A stretch of DNA of 64,000 nt from Silene latifolia (lineage: Eukaryota; Streptophyta; Magnoliopsida; Caryophyllales; Caryophyllaceae): positions 23,298,469 through 23,362,468 of the forward strand of contig NC_133538.1 in assembly GCF_048544455.1 (NCBI RefSeq), read 5' to 3'. The notes below the pieces were generated by a model. That model did no database searches and had not been told where the DNA came from. It was given only the letters and a program-made list of their open reading frames with translations. This document shows, piece after piece, positions 32,467 through 41,994 of this stretch (position 1 is its first letter; the number at the start of each line of letters is the position of its first letter). The position numbers were made by a program, and so were the translations under genes.

Positions 32467-34149
32467 ATATTCCCGAGGAACCTAGGAGGTCGGGAAGAGT
32501 CTCTATTCCTCCGGACAGATACATTGGTATGGTCGAGGAACACGACATAGATGACGTTCTACTCTTAACGAGTAGTGAACCCGCAACCTATAAAGGTGCC
32601 ATGACTAGTTCTGACTCAAAGCTATGGCTTGAGGCCATGCAATCCGAGATGGACTCCATGTATGAGAACAACGTGTGGGATCTTGTTGACTTACCTGCTA
32701 AGGTTCGTCCCCTTCAATGCAAATGGCTTTACAAGATAAAGCATTCTGGGAAGGTCGGAAGATATCTACAAAGCACGACTAGTTGCTAAAGGCTTCACCC
32801 AAGTGCCAGGTTTGCACTACGATGAGATTTTTGCACCCGTAGTCATGCTGCGTTCCATTCGGATTATCTTAGCGATTGCCGCTTTTCATAACTATGAAAT
32901 TTGGCAAATGGACGTGAAAACCGCCTTCTTAAACGGCTTTTTGGAGGAAGAGTTGTACATGGTACAACCCGAAGGTTTTATCGATCCAGTACATCCTAAG
33001 AAAGTGTGCAAGCTTAAGCGTTCCATTTATGGACTTAAGCAAGCATCAAGGAGTTGGAATCATCGCTTCGACCAAGTGATAAAAGACAATGGATTTACTC
33101 GATCGGTCGAGGAACCATGTCTATATATCAAGTCGAGTGGGAGCAAGATTGTCTTCCTAATATTGTATGTTGACGACATACTCCTGATTGGGAATGACAT
33201 ACCTCTCTTAACTTCGGTGAAAGTATGGTTGAAAAACCATTTCCAGATGAAAGATCTGGGAGAGGCACAAAGAATTCTAGGCATCCGTATCTATCGAGAT
33301 AGATCACGACGGATGTTATCTCTCGATCAGAGTCTTACATAGACAAAGTCCTAGAGAGATTCAGTATGACTAACTCCAAGAAGGGGTTCCTTCCTATGGC
33401 TCCGGGGGTGCATTTGAGCCGAGTCTCGGGCACCGAGACACCGGAAGAGAAAGAGCGCATGACACGGATTCCTTATGCTTCGTCTATAGGATCAATCATG
33501 TATGCCATGATATGCACACGTCGGGACGTGGCATATGCATTGAGTATGACAAGTCGATTCCAACAAAGATCCGGTGAACCACATTGGCTGGCTGTCAAGA
33601 ACATTCTTAAGTACCTACGGAGGACTAAAGATTGGGCATTGACTTATGGAGGCTCTCCAAAGCTATGCGCAACCGGTTACGCAGATGCTAGCTTCCAAAC
33701 GGATCGAGATGACTCGAAATCTCAGTCTGGATTCGTTTTTACTCTTAATGGCGCTGATCACCGGAAGAGTTCGAAACAAACTGTTACAAAGAGATTCTAC
33801 GATCGAGTCCGAGTACTATGCCGCGTCTGAAGCTACAAAGGAAGCGATATGGATGCGTCAATTCTTACATGGGCTATCTGTAGTGCCTAGTTCGAATGAC
33901 CCGATCACCATCTATTGCGACAATAATGGTGCCATCTTCCAAGCTAAGGAGCCAAAGTCTAGCAACAAGTCTAGACATGTACAACGGAAAGCTCATCTAA
34001 TCCGAGATTACGTGGAGCAAAAGGAAGTAGTGATAGAAAAGATTGCTACTGATGATAACATAGCAGATCCTCTCACTAAACCATTACGACAAGATAAGCA
34101 TGAAGGGCATGTAAATTCCATGGGAATTAAACGTGTTCCTAAGTTGTAG
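32463..34149 (+). pseudogene. Reverse transcriptase and RNase H of element G
   Basis: Copia RT motifs are seen in successive frames: RRSGRVSIPPDRYIG (linker), WQMDVKTAFLNGFLEEELYM, IYGLKQASRSWNHRF, the catalytic LYVDDILLIGND (about 33166) and MKDLGEAQRILGI. RNase H follows with ADASFQTDRDDSKSQ, IESEYYAASEA and YCDNNGAIF, ending GIKRVPKL at 34149. Frame breaks occur at about 32464, 32760, 33325 and 33790. With LTRs this similar, such single-base breaks could be real mutations or base-calling errors. Confidence 0.88.
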
Positions 34150-35018
34150 TACTCTTTTATGGATTAGATTCATTCGCTTTTGTACTCTATAAAACATCAT
34201 CGTTTTGATATTTTATATAAATATATATTTTGTTTTTTCATGTGGAATTGTACGACAATTTTGAACACCACAAAGTGAACTGAACAAACATCATATCTTT
34301 TTAGTCCTTAATTGCCCACATGAGCTGATAACTCTGGCAATTATTTTGTGACGTTGGTTGATGGTGGGTTCAACGAGCCATAAGTCAACCGGTTGACTGA
34401 CCAATCACAGAGGCGATTTATACGGATATTTCGTAGGACACTATTGTGACATCGACGTGGAGTCCTAAATGTTTTATAACATTCGTTGCCCGGTCGTGGA
34501 TAGGACTTCCATGGTGATCCTAAGAGTCGATTCTTTTGACTATCGACTGTCTCTTGAGACAAAGGCAGATTTTGGGTGACTTTGGTTTCTTTCTCACGGT
34601 CATCCGTAACAGGGGGCCAAGTAGATTTTTTCTGGGTCATTTCATGCTGTGCTTAGATCGGAAGGAGTCGAGTTGAAGGAAATATTCAGCCTTTATCAGG
34701 TACTCGATATTTCTCAGGGCCACTCGAGGAGTTGTAACTGAAATGCATGGCCATGCTCGGATACGGATTCGTTTTATCAGTTAAGTTACTCTCTAGTCGG
34801 GGAAACCACGCTAGATACAAATCGATTGTAAAATACGACTTTTGTGGATCCAGATCTGCAAATTGTTTTACATTGAGTGGGAGAAATTTTAAATGAATAT
34901 GAGAATCGGTTATCGCACATACACTTGTACGGACAAGTGGGAGTTTGTTGGAGCTTGTGTCCTCCAGTTAGTGCGGATAACGTCATTGCACATACACTTG
35001 TACGGACAAGTGGGAGCT
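34150..35018 (+). other. Element G 3' untranslated region with duplicated polypurine tract
   Basis: No gene. The end holds CACTTGT..ACAAGTG followed by GGGAG twice, at 34922-34943 and 34995-35016. The first copy is followed by TTTGTTGGAGCTTGTGTCC, which resembles an LTR start, and the second is followed by the real LTR. An additional GAGTGGGAG lies near 34875. Blocks such as CTCAGGGCCACTCGAGGAG are shared with element D (near 47890). Confidence 0.65.
34995..35018 (+). other. Element G polypurine tract with hairpin
   Basis: CACTTGT (34995-35001) pairs with ACAAGTG (35006-35012), running straight into GTGGGAGCT next to the LTR at 35019. Element D has the same stem at 48086-48104. Confidence 0.7.
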
Positions 35019-36005
35019 TGTTGGGGTTGGTGTCCTTAACAGTTAGTGCAAGGACTTATAAACCTCTAAAAGGATCAAAGGGCATACTTTTGGTATTATT
35101 ATCAGTTGATCCACGTTTATCAATAACGGTTGGCTTGCTAGATAAGTTTGACGTTATTGTCATACAGATGGCGGTGATCAACTGGTCCCTAAAAGTCACA
35201 CCTATAGGATACGTTTGAGAGACGTGACAGTATGAAAATACTGTTATGTAGATGCCAAAATTGACTAACCAGTTAGTCCGAGTTATTTGACTAGTAATTA
35301 GTCAAAATGTGATGTTGAGATATTATATTTAATACGGATTAAATATCATGGGCTAAGGCGAATTAACCAGTTAATTCGTAAAGTTAAATATAAACAATTT
35401 ATATTTAATTAAATGTATATTGAATATAATTATACAATACTGTTTTGTCGGACACGTATTAATAATTCAGCTAACCCGTATTATTAGCTGATGCCTTAAT
35501 TTCCGATAACCGATAACAGTTTATAATCAGACCGCGTCATATACATTTAGCGAGATGAGTCGGACCACGAGTTTAATAAGGAGGAAGTGGAAAGCCCACT
35601 CCCTCCCTAAGCAAACCCACGGTTTAGCCGAGCTCAACAAAAGGAGAGCTATTCTCTCCTTTTGACCTAACTGATTCATTTGAAACAAAACTAGGGTTTT
35701 GGGAATTGTGCCTCTCAGAACTCGGATCTCTCAAACAACAAAACTCACAACAAGTTCTCCCAATATTGCAAGGCAATCGGAGAACACGTTCTAGCACAAG
35801 GGCATATCTCGGACAAGGTCTTGGGTGCAACAATTAGGAGGGAATCTCGTTTGATTTCTGTTCTTTACGCCGTGCATCAAAGGACCCGAGGTTGATTTCT
35901 AATCTTTATCGTTTCCTTGTTATTTTGTTTTATGACTATAAATTACATATGGAATTTGCGTTATAGTCCTACAATTAAAGGGTAGTATACGGATATTAAC
36001 CCACA
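35019..36005 (+). repeat. Element G 3' LTR
   Basis: 987 bp, near-identical to 27104-28089; ends CCCACA before the ATTGT duplication. Confidence 0.95.
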
Positions 36006-36010
36006 ATTGT
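36006..36010. repeat. Element G target-site duplication, right copy
   Basis: ATTGT, identical to 27099-27103. Removing G and one copy rejoins the element B gag frame (VEQQ then LAAA). Confidence 0.92.
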
Positions 36011-36087
36011 TGCTCAACACTATCTCCTGCCATCTTTTCTTAGTTTTTTGTGGTATTTGGTTGTGGGCTTTGATTATTTTTGAGTTA
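36011..36087 (-). pseudogene. Start of element B gag and its leader
   Basis: On the minus strand the ATG at 36033 begins Met-Ala-Gly-Asp-Ser-Val-Glu-Gln-Gln, the first nine Gag residues, up to the G insertion. The rest of gag continues at 27098. The short leader up to the primer binding site (36034-36087) has no other feature. Confidence 0.72.
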
Positions 36088-36108
36088 GATGCCCCACGGT
36101 GGGCGCCA
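36088..36108 (-). other. Element B primer binding site
   Basis: On the minus strand TGGCGCCCACCGTGGGGC, two bases from the LTR; differs from the A site by one base. Probably the same tRNA primer; identity not certain. Confidence 0.78.
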
Positions 36109-36110
36109 AT

Positions 36111-36812
36111 TGTTTTGACAGGCTTTTTATTGATCTAGATTGTCCTGCCAGGGATTTATATGTAGGGTGATCTAACTCAAACAACTCGCCTGATTGGTAT
36201 AATTAAGTGCAAAATGAACTAATAAACAATGACACAAAGATTTTTATACGTGGAAAAACCCTGGGAATAAGGGAAAAAACCACGGGCACCAAGCCAGGAG
36301 TGATTGTTACTATGGTTTTAGATAGCTGACAGTATTGTTATATCAAAGCGTGACGAGCGAATATATAGCTTAAGAATACAAAAATATAAGTAAAAGTGAG
36401 GGTATATCTCATGTCCCTTCTAATCTTCTCTTCTCTTCTATTTATAACTGATCTCTTCCTCCTTCTTATGCCGTTTAGGGTTTCCTGGTAAATAGGGAAT
36501 GTGCCCTATTTACCCGGAGGTGGTTGCCTCTTTATTAGCCGTTGTTTTGACTGCTTCCTATATCATAGCTTTCTGGAATTTGTCTTCCTTTTTTGTAGGG
36601 AACATATATCAACTGCCTATTTGTCGCCTGCAGTGGCCTGGTGCTTTTCCTTTTTAGGCTGCTGGTTATCTTTCGCCTGTCTTTCATCAACTCCTGCTTG
36701 GTGCCTATCCGTGTTGAATCAATGCCTGGTTTCAGATGTCTTTTGCCTGGAAATTATCCTTGGCTGTTGCCTGGCCTATATCAGGTCAGGCAGGATAATT
36801 TAGGGCCCAACA
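36111..36812 (-). repeat. Element B 5' LTR
   Basis: 702 bp, TGTTTTGACAGG..GGCCCAACA, matching 17901-18608. TACGTGG (36247-36253) pairs with CCACG (36280-36284) around an A-rich stretch. Differences from the other LTR include several C/T changes and small indels. Confidence 0.92.
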
Positions 36813-36817
36813 TGAAG
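36813..36817. repeat. Element B target-site duplication, right copy
   Basis: TGAAG, identical to 17896-17900. Confidence 0.9.
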
Positions 36818-37147
36818 CATTAGCTGAAATGCTGTTCAGGCTAGTGGAGTGGCCCTCAATCCTAAATATTTGTTTAAGAAAGTAATGATAAAGTGCAAGG
36901 TAATTACAGAAAGCATAAAACTAGTTTTCAGGATTCATAATATTGTATTGTACGCTGGTGAAAAAAATAGAGAGAAGGTTTAACAAACATATTGCAAGAG
37001 GTGACATGGAATCAAGCACATAACATTTTTATTCATGGAATGACAATACAAACATATAGAAGCATGCCAGGCAAATATCAATAATTAAGCTGATCAGGTA
37101 TACCTGGGTTAGATAAAAAGAACATAAGATAATAATAATGGCTGACT
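36818..37147. other. Non-coding part of element C before integrase
   Basis: This continues the interrupted C region. TGGAGTGGCCCTCAATCCTAA (36841 onward) matches the corresponding block in A and B. AT-rich; no gene seen. Confidence 0.6.
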
Positions 37148-38476
37148 CTATATATGAAAGTGTTTTAGATGAGTGACATTCCATGAGCGTGGTATCATGT
37201 CACCTTTTAGAGTTTGTAGCCTGTAGGCTCCTTGACCTACTATTGAATCAATCAAATAAGGTCCTTTCCATACATGGCCTAGTTTGCCTGCAGTCTTTTC
37301 CTTTGTGTTTGGAAAAATCTTTCGTAGTACTAGGTCCTCTTTCCTGAATACTCTGATGTTCACATTTTTGTTATAGCTTCTGGCTACAGTCTTCTGGTAA
37401 GATGCATTCCTGAACTTGGCTGCATCCCTTAATTCTTCAGCCAAGATTAGGCTATCCTACATCCGGGGTTTATTTTCCTTAATATTGTTCAGGCTGCATT
37501 TAGATATTGGTAGATGTATCTCTGCAGGGATGACTGCTTGGCAGCCATAGACTAGGGAATATGGAGTCTGTCCAGTTTTAGTTTTAGGCGTAGTTCTATC
37601 TGCCCAGAGGACTAGTGGGAGCTCTTCACCCATCTGCCTTTCCTTTCTTCAACTTCTTTTTCAGGCAACTGATTACTATCTTGTTACTGGATTCTGCCTG
37701 CCCATTTGCCTTTGGGTAGCCCGGTGTGGATGTTACCAGGTTTATATTCCATTCTGCGCTGAAAGCCATTGTCTTTTCACCCGCAAATTGTGTGCCATTG
37801 TCACACACTATCTGATGGAATATCATATCGACATATAATGTTCTTTTTGACAAATGATATGACTTCCTTCTCCTTGACTTGCCTGTACGAGTCTACTTCT
37901 ATCCATTTAGAAACATAAACAGTCATTGCCAGCATGAATACTTTCTGTCCAGGTGCTTTAGGTAGATTGCCCACAATGTCCATCCCCCATTTCATGAACG
38001 ACCAGGGAGCTGAGATTGAGTGTAACAGCTCAGATGACTGATGGATGAACGGGGAATGTAGTTGACAGGCTTCGCATTTCATGAACGACCAGGGAGCTGA
38101 GATTGGCACTCAACATTGGCTAGAAATAGCTTGTTCTAAGAACTTTGCTTGCCAGGCTCCTACCTCCTTTGTGGTTGCCACAATATCCATCATGAATGTT
38201 CTGGATAACATGTTCAGCCTCATGTGGTTCCAGGCATCGTAAATAAGGTCCATCCTTAGACTTTTTACACAATGTAATATTGATGATACTATAAGTAGAA
38301 GCTTTAATCTTGAAGGCTCTTGCCTTATGTCTGCTCTGAGGTCGTATGCCTCGCAGGAACCAATCATAGTATGGTTTTGTCCAAGAGTCAGGGTCCACCG
38401 TGATAGGAAAAATTTGGCCCGACTGATTAATGGCAGGTTCAAGTAAGTGAACAATGGGTTTTTTTATCAAAAACAT
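37148..38476 (-). pseudogene. Integrase of element C
   Basis: Fragments in several frames: KPIVHLLEPAI and NIHDGYCGNHKGGRSLASKV (HHCC part), [24 protein letters not shown] and VCDNGTQF (two catalytic D), NGQAESSNKIV (catalytic E), and the C-terminal EDLVLRKIFPN, then GAYRLQTLKGD. A 31-bp stretch at 37988-38018 recurs at 38075-38105, an internal direct duplication. The protein is non-functional; homology to the A and B integrases is clear. Confidence 0.8.
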
Positions 38477-38651
38477 TAAGGCTGAAATTGGATCCTAGGC
38501 TGGCTAGAGCATCAGCCTGGGTATTCAGGTACATTGGAATCTAATCAATATCAAATGAAATGAATTTAGTGCAAAGATTTTTCATAATTTCTAAATATAG
38601 TATCATTTTGGAATCCTTTGCAGCATAAATTCCTTTGACTTGATTTGCGAT

Positions 38652-38885
38652 TTAAAGTGAATCAGTTTTTACCTTTAAGTTCTGCACGCCAAGATTAATT
38701 CTTACCTTGAGTCCATCTATCAAGGTTTCATATTCAGCTTCATTATTTGTGGCTCTGAATTCACAACTAACAGCCTTGACTATTATATCCCCCTGTGGCG
38801 ATTTAAGTACAAATCCTAGACCAGTTCCCCTCATGTTTATGGCACCATCAGTGTACAGGACCCATTCCTGGTTTGACTTCTGAGT
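38652..38885 (-). pseudogene. Second RNase H of element C
   Basis: Archaeal-type RNase H segment (MRGTGLGFVLKSPQGD, ATNNEAEYETLIDG). It is joined almost directly to the RT palm region at about 38890, because the RT thumb and first RNase H are missing. A stop near 38650 separates it from the integrase fragments. Confidence 0.75.
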
Positions 38886-39795
38886 GTTAGCTTTTGGATG
38901 TCTTTCACGGACTTTGACGATTGTAACTCCAGGATAGCCTTAATCTGTTCAGTACTAGCTTCAATTCCTCTTTTTGTGACCATCTACCCTAAGAATTTGT
39001 CTGCCGAGACACCAAAGTGGCATTTGGACCGATTGAGTTTCATGTTATACTTCTCCAGGATGCTGAATGCTACTTCTAGGTCTTTGACATGGTCCTCTGC
39101 ATTCTTTGACTTGACCACCATATCATCAATATAAACTTCCATTGTATCTCCAATTTGGTCTTTGAACATCATGTTGACCAGGCTTTGATAAGTTGCATCT
39201 GCATTCTTCAGGCCGAAGGGCATTACTGTGTAACACGCCTCTTTTAGTGATGCATGCAATACTCTCCTTGTCAGTTGAATGCATTTTGATTTGGTTGAAT
39301 CCACTAGAAGCGTCCATGAATGTCAAAATCTCATGCCCTTCTGTTGCATCTACCATAACATCAATAGTGGCAATGGGAATGGATCTTTTGGATAGGCTTT
39401 GTTTAGGTCAGTGTAGTTTACACAGACCCTCCATTTGACATTCTTCTTTTGAACCAGTACTACATTTGCCAGCCACTCAGGGTACATGACCTCCCTAATC
39501 ATACCCATATGCAGGAGCTTGTCTATTTCCTCATTGATGATGGTATTACGATCGGGAGTAAATTTGCGTCTTTTTGCTGCATAGGCTTGAAAGATGTGTC
39601 AATATTGAGTTTATGGGTAATAACATTAGCATCAATGCCAGTCATATCAAAATAAAACCAGACAAAACAAGAAGATTTTTGCTTAAGGAGGCTTTCCAAA
39701 CATGGTCTGACTGTGTCAGGGGCATCCGATCCTACCAATACATACCTGTTAGGATACTCAGGGTCTAGAATTACCTGGTCGGTTTCCATTTGAGA
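38886..39795 (-). pseudogene. Reverse transcriptase of element C, partly deleted
   Basis: RT fragments from YVLVGSDAPDTVRP (linker) to KFLG and VKDIQK. Motifs: FMDASSGFNQIKMH, VMPFGLKNADATYQSLVN and catalytic YIDDMVVKS (about 39140). There is a frame change at 39300-39360, and the Asp-Tyr region near 39420 is degraded. The region present in B between QKLTG and the second RNase H (about 600 bp) is absent. Confidence 0.8.
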
Positions 39796-41441
39796 TTATG
39801 CTACGTAGGTACTCCTGACATGATACTGTAATTGCTAGGCGAGGGTCTTACTTGCCTTGGAAGGCTTTAGGGCCCTAATATAACATTCCTGAGCTGACTT
39901 CTGCTCACCTTTGATTTTTGCTATCCCACATTCTATTTGAATTTTGACACACTGGTGATAGGTTGAGGGAATAGCTTTTACATTTTGGATTCAGGGCTTG
40001 CCCTGGATTGTGTTATAGGAAGAGAGGCAATCCAGGACTCCAAATCTCTCATAGGATGCTACTCCCTTGTCATATGTTGGCAGGTAGATTTATTCAATGG
40101 TATTCCTAGTTTCGTCAGTAAATCCCACAAGGACACCAGACTTCTTTGTAATCTGGTCTTCACTGATTTTCCTTCCTTTTAGGACATCCCAGATTATCAG
40201 GTTCACTAAGCTCCCTCCATAAACAAAGATCCTTAGTACTCGAGCAGTGCCAATTTTCATAGTGATGACCAGGCCATCATGGTGTAAGTCAGGGACTCCT
40301 TACATGTCACTATCATCAAATGTGATCTGGGGCAGGTTTTTGGGCTTGTAAAATATCTTCATCTTTGTCTTCCTGGCTATCTTTTTTACCGCTGAGCTTG
40401 CCAGGCTGCATATCTCTGATCCGCCATTTATGAATTTGACTTCATAGATTGGCGGTGGAGGTGGCAGGTGACGTTCTGGCCTGTGATCCTGAACTTTTAT
40501 GGCTCAACCATCATTTCTGTCTTTTGACTGCATCAGATCTTTTAGGTAGCCTTTCTTTAGTAGGTACGCTACTTGTTTGCGAAGTCCTATGCACTCCTCA
40601 GTTCTATGCCCAATATCCATTTGGAATTCACACCACTTGGTTGTATCTTTCCTGGAATTGGGGGTGTCAGTCTTTCTTGGCCATCAGACAACGTCTCCCA
40701 TGCTGTCAAGTCGTTTGACCAGTACTGTAATGTCAACAGAAAAGTTATACTCCTGAATAGGTGGAAAGTTATAGGAGTTACCTGGTTGCTCTTGGGTAAG
40801 GTTGATTTTAGATATGTTAGGCCTCGAATATGGAGATGGTTTGGAACTTTTTTCTCTTTTATTAGTTCTCTTTCTGTAGGATCTCTCGTATCCTGCTCTA
40901 TTAACTGATGAATCTGACTTGAAACTTTTGTCTTCTTCCAGTCTGATATAACCAAGTGCTTTCTCCTGGACGTCCTCAAAAGTATGGCAGGGATGCATAG
41001 TGAGTTCATCGTGGATTTCACTGCTTGGTGGCAATCCTTGTCTGAATGCCTCCACAACTGTCCCAACCTCACACCTTGGAATAGGCACTTTCTCTTTGTT
41101 GAATCTAGTTAGGAACACCTTGAGTGTTTTCTATAGTTTCTGCTTGATCCTGTACATGTCGCTGGATCTCTTTTCAAGCTCTCTACTGCCGGCAAATTGC
41201 CGGTTGAACGAATTTACTAGGTCAAGAAAGGATCTGATGCTCCCATTAGGCAGGTTGATGTACCACTTCAAGGCCGGTCATGTCAGGGTTGTCCTAAGCC
41301 TTCGCACATGCAGACTTGTCTCAACTCACTTGGTACAGATGCAGCCAACATTCTTTTTTTATAGAAGGCTACATGATTTTGTGGATCTATAGATCCATCA
41401 TAGGTTTTCATTGATGGGGCCAAAAACTTCTTTGGCAGATC
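39796..41441 (-). pseudogene. Gag and protease of element C
   Basis: The protease-like stretch (39960-40330) is heavily mutated. Gag is readable at 40684-41118 (FLTRFNKEKVPIPRCEVG, HDELTMHPCHTFEDVQEK), and near 40620 there is a CCHC-like WCEFQMDIGHRTEEC. The capsid part at 41283-41440 (LPKKFLAPSMKTYDGSIDPQ) is cut by the insertion of element D at 41441/41442. The N-terminal rest of Gag is outside the window. Confidence 0.75.
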
Positions 41442-41979
41442 TGTTGGAGTATGTGTCCTCATCAATAGTGTGATCACATGTTTAAATCTCAAATTAAGAA
41501 TACGAAAGGGATGATAAATTATATTGTCAACTGATCAACATTAATCAGTAACGATTGAATGACTAGAGTTTGACGTTACTGTCGTGTTGACGGTGGTGAT
41601 CAGTTGATCCCTTAAGGTGACACCTATATGATGAGACCCAAATAAATAATTAATTAATTTTATTCGATAAAGATTAATTAATCCCGTATTTATATGAACA
41701 TTAGTAGTAATTTTTGGGTTAAATCTTGGGTGTAATCAAAAGGAGGGCTTCTAATATAGAGTCTAGGAGGATCATCCAAATACTTATAATAGCTCAAGAA
41801 CAAGTGAAGGTAGGAGACCTTACTTGTGCCCAAAAATTCGAAAATAACAATGTAAGAACCATTGTTTTCTCATTTTATTTCTTATTTAGTTATGCATGCA
41901 CTAGATCTAAAGAACTCATATTAAAATTTTAATTTGTTCACCATTATATATGTCTAATAATAAGTATATGAATCTAACA
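41442..41979 (+). repeat. Element D 5' LTR with internal deletion
   Basis: 538 bp, TGTTGGAG..ATCTAACA. The first 250 bases match 48111-48370, after which it jumps to sequence resembling the right LTR near 49040. Roughly 670 bp present in the right LTR are missing here. Confidence 0.82.
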
Positions 41980-41981
41980 AT

Positions 41982-41994
41982 TGGTATTAGAGCC
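41982..41994 (+). other. Element D primer binding site
   Basis: TGGTATTAGAGCC, an initiator methionine tRNA type site with one change from the common TGGTATCAGAGC. Confidence 0.85.

Larger units (their letters stand above)
27104..36005 (+). mobile_element. Element G: young Ty1/copia retrotransposon
   Basis: Complete element of 8902 bp with near-identical LTRs (986 and 987 bp), ATTGT duplications, an initiator-methionine type primer binding site, a 2-kb leader, gag-protease-integrase-RT-RNase H in copia order, and a polypurine tract before the right LTR. I count about eight substitutions and one indel between the LTRs, making it the youngest insertion in the window. Despite this, pol has several single-base frame changes. 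It is closely related to element D. Confidence 0.95.
17901..36812 (-). mobile_element. Element B: Retand/Tat-like element with a copia insertion
   Basis: Complete at both ends: LTRs 17901-18608 and 36111-36812, flanked by TGAAG. It is inserted into element C and carries element G at 27104-36005. Minus-strand gag-protease-RT-RNase H-second RNase H-integrase and the plus-strand antisense gene are all recognisable. By eye the LTRs differ by a few per cent, so B is younger than C but older than G. Without G and its duplicated ATTGT it would be about 10 kb. Confidence 0.93.
9967..41441 (-). mobile_element. Element C: Retand/Tat-like element, host of the nested insertions
   Basis: C begins with TGTTTTATC at 9967. 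It resumes after each insertion: antisense gene exon 1 before and exons 2-4 after the LINE (11112-16014); repeats and integrase on either side of B (17901-36812); gag up to 41441, where element D interrupts it. Its remaining gag and 5' LTR must lie beyond the right edge. Gene order and orientation equal those of A and B. It carries many stops, a deletion in pol and a truncated 3' LTR. Nesting makes it the oldest element of this group. Confidence 0.82.

Noticed and set aside
33090..33115. CTCGATCGGTCGAGG in G RT as part of the palindrome system
   Set aside because: Single imperfect site in conserved coding sequence without a partner at 21 bp.
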